From positions 6,572,001 through 6,636,000 of the forward strand of contig NZ_CP114413.1 in assembly GCF_027270315.1 (NCBI RefSeq): 64,000 nucleotides of DNA, read 5' to 3'. The notes beneath the pieces are model-generated. The model did not search any database, had not been told where the DNA came from, and was given only the letters and a program-made list of their open reading frames with translations. Shown piece after piece: positions 40,634-49,277 of the stretch. Each line of letters opens with the position of its first letter. The stretch's first letter is position 1. This DNA comes from Streptomyces cinnabarinus (GTDB taxonomy: Bacteria > Actinomycetota > Actinomycetes > Streptomycetales > Streptomycetaceae). The position numbers and the translations under genes were made by a program.

Positions 40634-41494
40634 ATGCGTCGTCCCCTGGTCCGGGCGCTGGCCCGGCCACTGGTCCTGGCTGCCGCGGCGGCCGTCATAC
40701 CCCTGGCGTCCGCCGCACCGGCGGCCGCCGACAGTGTCATCGTCGGGGGATTCCCCGTCGAGGTCTCCGACAGCCCCTGGACGGTGGCGCTGTCCAGCCG
40801 TGACCGGTTCGGGGGTACGCGCTCCGGGCAGTTCTGCGGTGGTGTGGCGGTCGGCCCGTCCACCGTGCTCACCGCGGCCCACTGCATGGGCGAGGACATC
40901 CTCGGGGCGCCGCCGGACCAGCTGGACGACCTCAAGGTCATAGCCGGGCGCACGGACCTGCGGACGAGCGCGGGGCAGGAGATCGACGTACGGGAGACCT
41001 GGGTGAATCCGGGGTACGACGACGTCACCAACGCCGGGGACTTCGCCGTGCTCACCCTTGCCGAGCCACTGCCGCGGGAGTCGGTGATCGCGATGGCGGC
41101 GGCGGGGGACCGGGCGTACGCGCCGGGCGCGTCGGCCATGGTCTACGGCTGGGGAGACGCGACCGGGGGCGGCGACTACGCGGACGGTCTGCGGGCGGCG
41201 CGCGTGCACGTGCTCTCCGACAGCCGCTGCGAGCGCGCCTATCCCGGCGGCGGTGACGGCTCCTACCTCGCCGACAGCATGCTGTGCGCCGGTGAGGTGC
41301 TGGGCGGGCGGGACGCCTGCCAGGGGGACAGCGGAGGACCGCTGGTCGCCGAGGGGCGGCTGATCGGGCTGGTGTCCTGGGGGAGCGGCTGCGGCCGCCC
41401 GGGCAGCCCCGGGGTCTATACGCGGGTGTCCGACGCCCTGACGAAACTGGGCTGGGACGTCGCCGCCGCGCGAGGGGCGCGCACGGAGCCCTGA
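40634..41494 (+). CDS. Secreted trypsin-like (S1 family) serine protease
   Basis: A 286-residue exported protease. The signal peptide is RRPLVRALARPLVLAAAAAV followed by an Ala-X-Ala-type site, and mature trypsin-like sequence begins near VIVGGFPV. The triad is complete: His in LTAAHCM, Asp in DFAVLTL, Ser in CQGDSGGPLV. The Asp-containing S1 pocket (GRDACQGDSGG) favours trypsin-like specificity after Arg/Lys. It starts at ATG 40634 with GAGGAG five bases before it. It lies between hrdB and parE as an independent transcription unit, bounded by hairpins on both sides. Confidence 0.95.
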   Translation: MRRPLVRALARPLVLAAAAAVIPLASAAPAAADSVIVGGFPVEVSDSPWTVALSSRDRFGGTRSGQFCGGVAVGPSTVLTAAHCMGEDILGAPPDQLDDLKVIAGRTDLRTSAGQEIDVRETWVNPGYDDVTNAGDFAVLTLAEPLPRESVIAMAAAGDRAYAPGASAMVYGWGDATGGGDYADGLRAARVHVLSDSRCERAYPGGGDGSYLADSMLCAGEVLGGRDACQGDSGGPLVAEGRLIGLVSWGSGCGRPGSPGVYTRVSDALTKLGWDVAAARGARTEP

Positions 41495-41509
41495 GCGGTT
41501 CTCCTACGC

Positions 41510-41552
41510 GTACGGGCGGCTGCCCCTGGAAATCAGGGGCAGCCGCCCGTAC
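41510..41552. terminator. Terminator between the trypsin-like protease gene and the DUF7455 gene
   Basis: A perfect 19-bp inverted repeat (41510-41528 with 41534-41552) and a GAAAT loop, positioned for both convergent genes. Confidence 0.92.
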
Positions 41553-41595
41553 ACCGGCCTAATGCCTGGAGCTGGCTCGTCGTGGACGCGAGGTG

Positions 41596-41826
41596 TCAGC
41601 GCTCATCTTCGGAAGCGGTGGCGGGAACGGTCGTCAGCCGCTCCGTCTCGTCCTGTATCTCAGCGGCGATCTTCTTGAGTCCCGGCTCGAACTTGCGGCC
41701 GTGGTGGGCGCAGAAGAGCAGTTCTCCGCCGCTTACCAGGACGACGCGCAGGTATGCCTGGGCGCCGCAACGGTCGCAGCGATCGGCGGCCGTCAGCGGG
41801 CTCGCGGGGGTCAGAACAGTAGTCAC
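41596..41826 (-). CDS. Small zinc-ribbon-like protein (DUF7455 type)
   Basis: A 76-residue actinobacterial protein. After a short N-terminal tail come CDRCGAQAYLRV and LLFCAHHGRKF, a Cys-X2-Cys and Cys-X2-His arrangement that could bind one zinc ion. A charged amphipathic helix follows (LKKIAAEIQDETERL). It has no membrane or secretion signal. The function is unknown; proteins of this type are widely conserved near hrdB/parE-type housekeeping genes in actinobacteria. It is divergent from parE across a 439-bp gap. Confidence 0.85.
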   Translation of the reverse strand: MTTVLTPASPLTAADRCDRCGAQAYLRVVLVSGGELLFCAHHGRKFEPGLKKIAAEIQDETERLTTVPATASEDER

Positions 41827-42265
41827 GTCGCCTCTTCTCTAGCTCGACGAGCTGTCGTACCAGGGTCAACATCCAACCAGCCCGAAAACGTTCCCGCTCG
41901 TGGCTTTTCCTTGAAAAATCTTTCCAGGCGGCTGGCTGCTGCAGGTTGGCGGCGAATGTGCCGTATTGCGTGTCTGTGTGTCTTACGGGTTCGCGCTGTC
42001 GGTCGGTGTCGGTCCCCCCGGCTGGATTGCCGGTTTGTTCATGAGGACGTGCCCGGAGCCTAAATGGTTCATGCCTGGAAGGGAACGTGATATGTACTTC
42101 ACTCCATCGAGGGATCGAACAGGCATGCGACTCTGGACTAGTCTGCCAACAGACGAGGGTGGCGTTACATCGGCTCTACCAGGCCTCGGTACCCTCTGAG
42201 CGGCAACCGAAGCCACGCCCTTACTCACAAGGGCACCATCTGAAATTCAGCGAGGAGCGAACCGC
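41827..42265. promoter_or_regulatory. 439-bp divergent spacer upstream of parE
   Basis: No gene is supported. It contains GTCTG-CCAA-CAGAC (about 42140-42153), a GAGGGT...ACCCTC inverted repeat (about 42157-42197) and a TAGTCT -10-like sequence (about 42138). The minus strand has D-arm-like GGTAGAGC and T-arm-like GTTCGATCC blocks, but the geometry does not fit a tRNA. This region probably carries the parE promoter and its leader. Confidence 0.4.
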
Positions 42266-44389
42266 GTGACCGCCGAGACGTCCGTGCCGTCCACAGCGCT
42301 GCTGGCAGGAGCAGACCGGGACGGTTCCAACTACACCGCGCGGCACCTGCTCGTCCTTGAGGGCCTCGAAGCCGTGCGTAAGCGTCCGGGCATGTACATC
42401 GGCTCGACCGACAGCCGCGGCCTGATGCACTGCCTCTGGGAGATCATCGACAACTCTGTGGACGAGGCCCTCGGGGGCTACTGCGACCACATCGAGGTCG
42501 TCCTTCATGACGACGGCTCGGTCGAGGTCCGCGACAACGGCCGTGGCATCCCCGTCGACGTCGAGCCCAAGACGGGCCTGTCCGGCGTCGAGGTCGTCAT
42601 GACGAAGCTGCACGCCGGCGGCAAGTTCGGCGGCGGCTCCTACGCCGCCTCCGGCGGTCTGCACGGCGTGGGTGCCTCCGTGGTGAACGCCCTGTCCGCG
42701 CGGCTGGACGTCGAGGTGGACCGCAGCGGTCACACCCACGCGATCAGCTTCCGGCGCGGTGTGCCCGGCGCCTTCGCCGCCACGGGCCCCGACGCCAAGT
42801 TCGAGGCGACCAGTGGTCTGCGCAAGCCCAAGAAGATCCCCAAGACCCGCACCGGCACGCGCGTGCGCTACTGGGCCGACCGCCAGATCTTCCTGAAGGA
42901 CGCCAAGCTCTCCCTGGAGAACCTCCACCAGCGCGCCCGCCAGACCGCCTTCCTGGTGCCCGGCCTGACCATCGTCGTCCGTGACGAGTTCGGCCTCGGC
43001 GAGGGCGGCAGCAAGGGTGAGGAGTCCTTCCGCTTCGACGGCGGCATCAGCGAGTTCTGCGAGTACCTCGCCACCGACAAGCCGGTCTGCGACGTCCTCC
43101 GCTTCTCCGGCCAGGGCACCTTCAGGGAGACCGTCCCGGTCCTGGACGAGCACGGGCAGATGACCCCCACGCAGGTCACCCGGGAACTCGACGTCGATGT
43201 CGCGATGCGCTGGGGCACGGGCTACGACACGACTCTGAAGTCGTTCGTGAACATCATCGCCACCCCCAAGGGCGGCACCCATGTCGCGGGCTTCGAGACC
43301 GCCGTCACCAGCACGCTCAACGAGGTGCTGCGCGCCAAGAAGCTGCTGCGTGTAGCGGAGGACGACGTCGTCAAGGACGACGCCCTGGAGGGCCTCACCG
43401 CCGTCGTCACGGTGCGGCTGGCCGAACCTCAGTTCGAGGGGCAGACCAAGGAGGTGCTCGGCACCTCGGCGGCCCGCCGCATCGTGAACACCGTGATCAC
43501 CAAGGAACTCAAGGCGTTCCTGACGTCCACCAAGCGGGACGCGGCCGCCCAGGCCCGGGTGGTCATGGAGAAGGCGGTCGCCGCGGCACGCACGCGTATC
43601 GCCGCCCGTCAGCACAAGGACGCGCAGCGCCGGAAGACGGCCCTGGAGTCGTCCTCGCTGCCCGCCAAGCTCGCCGACTGCCGCAGCGACGACGTCGAGC
43701 GCAGCGAACTGTTCATCGTCGAGGGGGACTCCGCGCTCGGCACCGCCAAGCTCGCCCGGAACTCCGAGTTCCAGGCGCTGCTGCCGATCCGCGGCAAGAT
43801 CCTCAACGTCCAGAAGTCCTCCGTGACCGACATGCTGAAGAACGCCGAGTGCGGCGCGATCATCCAGGTCATAGGAGCGGGCTCGGGCCGTACCTTCGAC
43901 ATCGACGCGGCCCGCTACGGCAAGATCGTCATGATGACCGACGCCGATGTGGACGGCTCCCACATCCGCTGCCTGCTGCTGACGCTGTTCCAGCGCTACA
44001 TGCGGCCCATGGTCGAGGCGGGACGCGTCTTCGCGGCCGTGCCGCCGCTGCACCGCATCGAGATCGTCCAGCCCAAGAAGGGCCAGGACAAGTACGTGTA
44101 CACGTACTCCGACCGCGAACTGCGCGACAAGCTCATGGAGTTCCAGAGCAAGGGCGTCCGCTACAAGGACTCGATCCAGCGCTACAAGGGCCTCGGCGAG
44201 ATGGACGCCGACCAGCTGGCCGAGACCACGATGGACCCGCGCCACCGCACCCTGCGCCGGATCAACCTCTCCGACCTGGAAGCGGCCGAGCAGGTCTTCG
44301 ACCTGCTGATGGGCAACGACGTGGCGCCGCGCAAGGAGTTCATCTCCTCCTCGGCGGCGACACTGGACCGCTCCCGCATCGACGCGTAG
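42266..44389 (+). CDS. parE: DNA topoisomerase IV subunit B
   Basis: A 707-residue type IIA topoisomerase ATPase subunit. The GHKL ATPase domain shows RPGMYIGST, EIIDNSVDEAL, DNGRGIPV and the ATP-lid GGLHGVGASVVNALS. The transducer follows, and the Toprim domain contains IVEGDSALGTAK and the DADVDGSHIRCLLLT metal site. Together with ParC (minus strand, ~12 kb downstream) it decatenates daughter chromosomes; in Streptomyces the genes are also called gyrB2/gyrA2. The GTG start at 42266 has GAGGAG eight bases ahead. A 15-bp hairpin follows the stop. Confidence 0.96.
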   Translation: MTAETSVPSTALLAGADRDGSNYTARHLLVLEGLEAVRKRPGMYIGSTDSRGLMHCLWEIIDNSVDEALGGYCDHIEVVLHDDGSVEVRDNGRGIPVDVEPKTGLSGVEVVMTKLHAGGKFGGGSYAASGGLHGVGASVVNALSARLDVEVDRSGHTHAISFRRGVPGAFAATGPDAKFEATSGLRKPKKIPKTRTGTRVRYWADRQIFLKDAKLSLENLHQRARQTAFLVPGLTIVVRDEFGLGEGGSKGEESFRFDGGISEFCEYLATDKPVCDVLRFSGQGTFRETVPVLDEHGQMTPTQVTRELDVDVAMRWGTGYDTTLKSFVNIIATPKGGTHVAGFETAVTSTLNEVLRAKKLLRVAEDDVVKDDALEGLTAVVTVRLAEPQFEGQTKEVLGTSAARRIVNTVITKELKAFLTSTKRDAAAQARVVMEKAVAAARTRIAARQHKDAQRRKTALESSSLPAKLADCRSDDVERSELFIVEGDSALGTAKLARNSEFQALLPIRGKILNVQKSSVTDMLKNAECGAIIQVIGAGSGRTFDIDAARYGKIVMMTDADVDGSHIRCLLLTLFQRYMRPMVEAGRVFAAVPPLHRIEIVQPKKGQDKYVYTYSDRELRDKLMEFQSKGVRYKDSIQRYKGLGEMDADQLAETTMDPRHRTLRRINLSDLEAAEQVFDLLMGNDVAPRKEFISSSAATLDRSRIDA

Positions 44390-44396
44390 GACCCGG

Positions 44397-44440
44397 ACCG
44401 GGGCAGGTCGTCGGCGGACTCCGCCACGACCTGCCCCGGT
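44397..44440 (+). terminator. parE terminator
   Basis: A perfect 15-bp inverted repeat (44397-44411 with 44426-44440), whose 14-base loop can pair further, immediately after the parE stop. Confidence 0.85.
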
Positions 44441-44551
44441 TTACGCGTATGTGAAGGGACACGCACAGTCCCGTGCGGACAAATCACCTGATGGGGTGAA
44501 GCGAGAGGGGAACAAGAGTCGGGGATCTTCCCGTTCTGTCCATCCTTGGGC

Positions 44552-45064
44552 ATGCACTCAAGCAACGGTCACTCCCGCACGCGCGAGGGTGGTCCTGACC
44601 GGCCGGACCCGATCCGGCCGACCGGGAGCGTGCGGTACGACGATCCCTGGTACGACGCCCTGGCCTCCGGCTGGGGCGAGTCCGACGACGCCTCCGCCGC
44701 CGTAGCGCCGGCCCGCGCCGACGGGGCCACGGCCGCGGACGTCTACCTGGAGGTGCAGCGCAGCGCCGCCTTCCAGGAAGTGCGCAGCCAGTACCGGAGG
44801 TTCGTCGTCCCGGCCGTCGTGGGCTTTCTGGCCTGGTACGTCGGCTACGTCGTGACCGCCACCACCGCGCCCGGCCTGATGGCCCGGCCGGTGGCCGGCG
44901 CGGTGAACGTGGCGATGCTCGCCGGGCTCGGACAGTTCCTCACCACCTTCCTGCTCACCTGGGCCTACACCCGGCACGCGCGGCTGCGCCGCGACCGGGC
45001 CGCGCTCGAACTGCGCTGGGACACCCAGGAACTGACCCGCGGCACGAGGGGCGGCACCGCGTGA
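44552..45064 (+). CDS. DUF485 membrane protein, partner of the SSS symporter
   Basis: A ~170-residue protein with two membrane segments (FVVPAVVGFLAWYVGYVV and MLAGLGQFLTTFLLTWAY) and the DUF485 signature QRSAAFQEVRSQYRRFV. DUF485 proteins (YjcH-like) are encoded with sodium:acetate symporters such as ActP and may assist their function. ATG 44552 was chosen; TTG 44546 is in frame two codons earlier. The C-terminus overlaps the symporter start by four bases (GTGA), so the pair is translationally coupled. Confidence 0.88.
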   Translation: MHSSNGHSRTREGGPDRPDPIRPTGSVRYDDPWYDALASGWGESDDASAAVAPARADGATAADVYLEVQRSAAFQEVRSQYRRFVVPAVVGFLAWYVGYVVTATTAPGLMARPVAGAVNVAMLAGLGQFLTTFLLTWAYTRHARLRRDRAALELRWDTQELTRGTRGGTA

Positions 45065-46653
45065 CGGGCGATCACCAGACCCTGGCGCTGCTGCTGTTCA
45101 GCGCGTTCATCGCCGTCACCCTGGCGATCACGACCTGGGTGAGCCGCCACCGGCAGGGGTCGGCCGAGGAGTTCTACGCCGGCGGTCGGCTCTTCTCGCC
45201 GATGGAGAATGGTTTTGCCATCGCGGGCGACTACATGTCCGCAGCATCCTTCCTCGGCATCTCCGGACTCATCGCGCTCTACGGCTACGACGGACTGCTG
45301 TACTCCGTGGGCTTCCTCGTGGCCTGGCTGGTCGTGCTCTTCCTGGTCGCCGAACTGGTCCGCAACTGCGGCCGGTTCACCCTCGCCGACGTGGTCGCCG
45401 CGCGGATGAGCGAACGGCCCGTGCGGATCGCGACGGGAACTTCCTCGGTCGCCGTGTCCGTTCTGTATCTGGTGGCGCAGATGGTGGGTGCGGGCAGCCT
45501 GGTCGCGCTGCTGCTCGGCGGCCAGGGCGAGGCGGCGCAGACCTGGACCGTCATCGGCGTCGGCGCGCTCATGGTGATCTATGTGTCGTTGGGAGGGATG
45601 CGGGCCACCACCTGGATCCAGATCGTGAAGGCGGTCCTGCTGCTCGGCGGCACCATCGCGCTGACCGTGCTCGTCCTGGTGCGCTTCCACGGCGACTTCG
45701 ACCAGCTGCTGCTCACCGCGGCCGAACGCAGCGGCCACGGCGAATCATTCCTGGCCCCCGGCCTGAAGTACGGCGGCGACTGGACCGCCCGCTTCGACTT
45801 CATCAGCCTCGGACTCGCCCTGGTGCTCGGCACCGCGGGGCTCCCGCACATCCTGTCCCGCTTCTACACCGTGCCCACCGCGCGGGCGGCCCGGCGCTCG
45901 GTGGTCTGGTCGATCGGGCTCATCGGCGGCTTCTACCTGATGACGATCGTCCTCGGTTTCGGCGCCGCCGCGATCGTCGGCCCGGACGCGGTGCGCGGTT
46001 CCAACGCCGCCGGGAACACGGCCGTACCGCTGCTGGCGCTCGATCTGGGCGGCGGAGCCCACTCCACCGGTGGGACGGTCCTGTTCGCGATCGTCGCCGC
46101 CGTCGCCTTCGCCACGATCCTCGCCGTGGTCGCCGGAATCACCCTCGCCTCCTCGGCGTCCGTGGCCCACGACCTGTACGCGTCCCTGCGCCGCCGACGG
46201 GCCAAGCCGCGCAGCGAGGTCGCCGTCGCACGCGTCGCCGCCGTCGGCATCGGCGTGGTCGCCATCGCGCTCGGCCTGCTCGCCCGCGACCTCAACGTAG
46301 CCTTCCTCGTCGGCCTCGCCTTCGCCGTCGCCGCGTCCGCCAATCTGCCCGTGCTGCTCTACTCACTGTTCTGGCGCGGCCTCACCACCCGAGGCGCCGT
46401 CTGGGCGGTGTACGGCGGTCTGATCCCCGCCGTGACCCTCGTCCTGCTCTCCCCGGTGGTGTCCGGCAGCCCCGAATCCCTGTTCCCCGGCGTCGACTTC
46501 CAGGTGTTCCCGCTCCAGAACCCCGGCATCGTCTCCATCCCGCTCGGGTTCGTCGCCGGCTGGCTCGGCACAGCCACCTCCGCCGAAGTCCCGGACGAGG
46601 CCAAGCACGCGGAGACCGAGGTGCGGTCACTGACGGGAGCGGGGGCGGCCTAG
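45061..46653 (+). CDS. Sodium:solute symporter (ActP/MctC-like monocarboxylate transporter)
   Basis: A 530-residue SSS-family transporter with about 13 membrane helices. Landmarks are the N-terminal GNGFAIAGDYMSAASFLGISGL-like segment (NGFAIAGDYMSAASF), VGAGSLVALLLGG and GTAGLPHILSRFYTVPTA, which is typical of acetate permeases. It probably co-transports a short-chain carboxylate (acetate, pyruvate or propionate) with Na. A large N-terminal DUF485 partner is coupled to it. The CitA/CitB-type two-component genes on the opposite strand just downstream are the likely regulators. Confidence 0.93.
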   Translation: MTGDHQTLALLLFSAFIAVTLAITTWVSRHRQGSAEEFYAGGRLFSPMENGFAIAGDYMSAASFLGISGLIALYGYDGLLYSVGFLVAWLVVLFLVAELVRNCGRFTLADVVAARMSERPVRIATGTSSVAVSVLYLVAQMVGAGSLVALLLGGQGEAAQTWTVIGVGALMVIYVSLGGMRATTWIQIVKAVLLLGGTIALTVLVLVRFHGDFDQLLLTAAERSGHGESFLAPGLKYGGDWTARFDFISLGLALVLGTAGLPHILSRFYTVPTARAARRSVVWSIGLIGGFYLMTIVLGFGAAAIVGPDAVRGSNAAGNTAVPLLALDLGGGAHSTGGTVLFAIVAAVAFATILAVVAGITLASSASVAHDLYASLRRRRAKPRSEVAVARVAAVGIGVVAIALGLLARDLNVAFLVGLAFAVAASANLPVLLYSLFWRGLTTRGAVWAVYGGLIPAVTLVLLSPVVSGSPESLFPGVDFQVFPLQNPGIVSIPLGFVAGWLGTATSAEVPDEAKHAETEVRSLTGAGAA

Positions 46654-46734
46654 GGCCTGTCTGACCCTAGGAGCGGTCCTGCTCCCCGGTCGCCCGGAGA
46701 CAACCGCGCACCGGATCCGTATGTAGGTGAGCGG

Positions 46735-46774
46735 GTACGGCCGCTTCCCCCGCCCCCACCACCGGCCGTGCCCT
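46735..46774. terminator. Possible hairpin between convergent symporter and response-regulator genes
   Basis: GGGTACGGCC pairs with GGCCGTGCCC (one G-T pair) around a 20-base C-rich loop. A second short repeat, CCTAGGG-N9-CCCTAGG (46649-46671), overlaps the symporter stop. Both are weaker than the other terminators in this window. Confidence 0.4.
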
Positions 46775-47454
46775 CAGGCGCGGGTCGCCCACACGTAACG
46801 GTGTTCCGGGCGGCCCGCGTCGCCGTACTTGAGGGTGAGTCGCGCGCGGCCCGTGCGCTCCAGGAGCTTCAGATAGCGCTGCGCGGTCTGGCGGCTGACT
46901 CCGGTGCGCTCCGCGATCTCCTGGGCCGACAGGGGGCCTTCGGCGTTGATCAGGGAACGCCGTACGAGATCGGCCGTGGTGGGGGAGTGCCCCTTGGGCA
47001 GCCCCGGTTCCGAGGACGCGGACAGCGCGCCGAAGATGCGGTCCACCTCGGCCTGTTCGGCCTCGCCGCCGCTGTCGAGGGTGCGGCGCAGCTCCGCGTA
47101 CGCCTCCAGCTTGGCGCGCAGCCCCGCGAAGGCGAACGGCTTCACCAGGTACTGGAGCGCGCCGTGCCGCATCGCCTCCTGGACGGTGGAGACGTCCCGG
47201 GCCGCGGTCACCATGATCACGTCGGTCTCGTGGCCGCGCCGCCGCATCTCCCGTACGACCGACAGACCTGTGTCGTCGGGCAGATAGTGGTCCATCAGGA
47301 CCAGGTCCACCCGCGGCAGCTCCTCGACCCGGCGCAGCGCCTCCGCCGCGCTGTGCGCCGCACCGGCCACGTGGAAGCCCGGCACCTTCTCGACGTAGGC
47401 GGCGTTGACCTGGGCGACACGTGTGTCGTCGTCCACGACCAGGACCTCGATCAT
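46774..47454 (-). CDS. Response regulator, CitB/DcuR family
   Basis: A 226-residue two-domain regulator. The receiver domain (residues 1-~120) has the acidic pair VDDD, the phospho-acceptor Asp in DLVLMDHYLPD and the Lys in YLVKPF. The C-terminal helix-turn-helix (LSAQEIAERTGVSRQTAQRYLKLLERTGRA) is typical of CitB/DcuR regulators that respond to citrate or C4-dicarboxylates. The start overlaps the kinase stop by four bases, giving one operon. The adjacent symporter operon is a plausible target. Confidence 0.93.
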   Translation of the reverse strand: MIEVLVVDDDTRVAQVNAAYVEKVPGFHVAGAAHSAAEALRRVEELPRVDLVLMDHYLPDDTGLSVVREMRRRGHETDVIMVTAARDVSTVQEAMRHGALQYLVKPFAFAGLRAKLEAYAELRRTLDSGGEAEQAEVDRIFGALSASSEPGLPKGHSPTTADLVRRSLINAEGPLSAQEIAERTGVSRQTAQRYLKLLERTGRARLTLKYGDAGRPEHRYVWATRA

Positions 47455-49130
47455 CGCGACTCCTCCTCGGCGTTCCGGTGGGCGGCGGGCCCGGTGAGCG
47501 CCGGTTCGGCGTCCGGCTCGGTCAGCGCGTCGGGCAGGACGACGGTGAACTCCGCGCCGCCGCCGTGCGCCTCGTCCACGCCGGCGGCGCCCCCCTGCCG
47601 TTCGGCGAGCCTGCGCACCAGGGAGAGCCCGATCCCGCGCTCACGATGGGCCGGAGCCTCCTTGGTCGACCAGCCCTCGGTGAAGATCAACTCACGTTGT
47701 CCGGCCGGGATTCCCGGACCGGTGTCCCGCACTCCGAGCACCACGGTGCGTCCTTCGGCCCGCAATTCGACCTCCACGCGCGCGTGCGCGGTTCCCCCGA
47801 CCGCGTCCAGCGCGTTGTCCACCAGGTTGCCGACGATCGTCACGATGCCCCTGGGATCGATCAGGTGGTCCGGGAGCCGCGTCCGGTCCGACATCAGCAG
47901 TGCCACCCCGCGCTCGGCCGCCACGGTCGCCTTGCCGACCAGCAGCGCCGCGAGCAGCGGGTCCTTGATCTTCTCGGTGACCTGCTCCGCCGTCGCCCTG
48001 TGGTCGCCCACCACCTCGCCGACGAACTCCACGGCGTCGTCGTACATCTCCAGCTCCAGCAGCCCGAGCAGCGTGTGCATCCGGTTGGCGTGCTCATGGT
48101 CCTGGGCGCGCAGGGCGTCGATCAGCCCGCGCGTGGAGTCCAGCTCCCGGCCGAGCTGGTCCAGCTCGGTGCGGTCGCGCAGGGTGGCGACGGCGCCGCC
48201 GTCGTCGGTGGGCATGCGGTTGGCGATCAGGACGCGCTGTCCGCGCACGGTGAGCAGATCGGTGCCCGTCACCCGCCCGGCCAGCACATCGGCCGTACGG
48301 CCCTCCCCGAGCGCCTCGTCCAGGGAGCGGCCCATGGCCTCGTCGCCGATGCCGAGCAGGCGGTGCGCCTCGTCGTTGAGCAGGCGGATACGGCCCGCGC
48401 GGTCCAGGGCGACCACGCCCTCCCGGATGCCGTGCAGCATCGCCTCGCGCTCCGCCAGCAGCGCCGAGATATCGGAGAAGGCCAGGTCACGGGTCTGCCG
48501 GTGGACCCGTCGGGAGATCAGCCAGGCCGCCAGCGCGCCGACCGCGAGGGCGCCGCCCGCGTACGCCAGCAGCTCCGGGATCGCGTGGATCAGCCGGGCC
48601 CGGACACTGTCGTAGGCGATCCCGACCGAGACCGCGCCGACGATGTCGCCGTCACTGTCCCGCAGGGGCACCTTGCCGCGGGCGGTGCGGCCCAGGGTGC
48701 CGTCGTCGATCTCCATGACCTCATGACCGGCCAGGGCCTGTCCCGGGTCGGTGGAGACCGTCCTGCCGACCTCGTCGGGCGTGGGGTGCGACCAGCGCAC
48801 ACCCCGCCAGTCCATCACCACGACGTACTCGGCCCGCGTGGCCTCGCGGATCCGTTCCGCCTCCCGCTGGACCGGCCCGTCGGCCGTCGGTGGCGTGTTC
48901 ACGACGTCCTCGGCGATCTGCGGCTCGACGGCGGTGGTCTGGGCGATGGCGAGGGCCCGGCGCATCGCCTGGTCGTCGAGCTGGTTGCCGAGCGGCGCGA
49001 GGAACAGGCCCGTCGCGAGCACCGCGACTCCCGCGGCGATGGCCACCTGCATCAGCAGCACCTGCGAGAACATCCGCCGCGGCAGGCCGAGGCGCAGGCG
49101 GCGTGCGGGGGGAGTGGGGCTCATACCCAT
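47451..49130 (-). CDS. Sensor histidine kinase, CitA/DcuS family
   Basis: A ~559-residue membrane kinase. A first membrane helix (FSQVLLMQVAIAAGVAVLATGLFL) leads into an extracytoplasmic PAS-like sensor (~200-230 residues). A second helix (LLAYAGGALAVGALAAWLI) and a cytoplasmic PAS domain follow. The phospho-acceptor region is DHEHANRMHTLLGLLELEMY, and the HATPase has NLVDNALDAV and DTGPGIP. Ligands of this family are citrate, malate, fumarate and similar. The start was set at ATG 49130: the longer frame begins at 49250 inside a hairpin that seems to terminate the upstream gene and runs through a 21-bp repeat. Start uncertain. Confidence 0.88.
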   Translation of the reverse strand: MGMSPTPPARRLRLGLPRRMFSQVLLMQVAIAAGVAVLATGLFLAPLGNQLDDQAMRRALAIAQTTAVEPQIAEDVVNTPPTADGPVQREAERIREATRAEYVVVMDWRGVRWSHPTPDEVGRTVSTDPGQALAGHEVMEIDDGTLGRTARGKVPLRDSDGDIVGAVSVGIAYDSVRARLIHAIPELLAYAGGALAVGALAAWLISRRVHRQTRDLAFSDISALLAEREAMLHGIREGVVALDRAGRIRLLNDEAHRLLGIGDEAMGRSLDEALGEGRTADVLAGRVTGTDLLTVRGQRVLIANRMPTDDGGAVATLRDRTELDQLGRELDSTRGLIDALRAQDHEHANRMHTLLGLLELEMYDDAVEFVGEVVGDHRATAEQVTEKIKDPLLAALLVGKATVAAERGVALLMSDRTRLPDHLIDPRGIVTIVGNLVDNALDAVGGTAHARVEVELRAEGRTVVLGVRDTGPGIPAGQRELIFTEGWSTKEAPAHRERGIGLSLVRRLAERQGGAAGVDEAHGGGAEFTVVLPDALTEPDAEPALTGPAAHRNAEEESR

Positions 49131-49167
49131 GACGGTACGTGGGTGCGGCGGGGGCGCCGAGAGGGGT

Positions 49168-49232
49168 GTGGCCTGGATCTCTTGATCGGCGGGCTGGATC
49201 GTTTGATCGGCGGGCTGGATCTCGTGATCGAC
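49168..49232. repeat. Three 21-bp tandem repeats upstream of the histidine kinase
   Basis: On the plus strand, GGATC(T/G)(C/T)TTGATCGGCGGGCT-type units repeat at 21-bp steps from about 49174; the third is partly diverged. Each contains a GATC...GATC arrangement. They lie in the probable kinase leader and could be protein-binding sites or simple slippage products. Confidence 0.6.
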
Positions 49233-49246
49233 AGTGGATGAGTGAT

Positions 49247-49274
49247 CCATGGTGGACGGGGCGGTCCACCATGG
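49247..49274 (-). terminator. Hairpin after the sucrase/ferredoxin-like gene
   Basis: CCATGGTGGAC (49247-49257) and GTCCACCATGG (49264-49274) form a perfect 11-bp inverted repeat with a GGGGCG loop. It starts four bases beyond the stop of the upstream minus-strand gene and therefore looks like its terminator. Confidence 0.75.
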
Positions 49275-49277
49275 ACG

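Noticed and set aside
42100..42200. tRNA-like fragments on the minus strand (GGTAGAGC and GTTCGATCC)
   Set aside because: They are 51 bases apart, there is no acceptor stem pairing and no anticodon arm in register, so not a tRNA.
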